Shown here: one piece after another, positions 1-7,805 of the stretch | Layout: each line of letters starts with the position of its first letter | Numbering within the stretch: position 1 is the first letter of the stretch | Assembly: GCA_036389105.1 (NCBI GenBank) | Contig: DASVQK010000131.1 | Span: forward strand, 1-7,805 | Origin: AC-37 sp036389105 | Lineage (GTDB): Bacteria; Actinomycetota; Thermoleophilia; Solirubrobacterales; Thermoleophilaceae | Direction of reading: 5' to 3' | Length of the DNA: 7,805 bases | Program-made: the position numbers and the translations under genes | Notes under the pieces: model-generated | What the model was told of the DNA's origin: nothing | The model's input: only the letters and a program-made list of their open reading frames with translations | Database searches by the model: none

Positions 1-7805
<7,805 letters not shown>

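Overview
The window lies entirely inside a modular type I polyketide synthase (PKS) locus, read on the + strand. The DNA is very GC-rich, almost every codon ends in G or C, and the domain sequences are of actinobacterial cis-AT PKS type. An actinobacterium is the best guess. The style could suit a Thermoleophilia-like or other non-Streptomyces soil lineage, but the sequence alone does not settle that.

Two genes fill the window and there is no intergenic space. Gene 1 (1-1610, 5' end outside the window) is the C-terminal part of a terminal PKS protein: end of a ketoreductase (KR), acyl carrier protein (ACP), then a chain-releasing thioesterase (TE) with a complete Ser/Asp/His triad. Gene 2 (1607 to beyond 7805) starts on a GTG that overlaps the stop of gene 1 (GTGA). 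It encodes KSQ-AT-DH-ACP followed by KS-AT, and runs off the right edge. Its first ketosynthase (KS) has Gln in place of the active-site Cys while both catalytic His residues remain. That is the signature of a decarboxylating loading module. The second KS has a normal Cys. Both acyltransferases (AT) carry malonyl-type motifs, so the predicted start is acetyl (from malonyl) followed by a malonyl extension.

The unusual points are: the end of one assembly line (TE) sits directly upstream of, and is translationally coupled to, what looks like the start of one (KSQ loading module); the loading module contains a dehydratase (DH) that has no substrate there and carries changes in both catalytic motifs; gene 2 has almost no sequence before its first KS, so no N-terminal docking domain; and a single TTA codon lies in the second AT. 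I see no RNA genes, mobile elements, CRISPR arrays or non-coding stretches. This is a recognisable PKS with some uncommon architecture, not an obviously new class of system. The chemical product cannot be read from this fragment.
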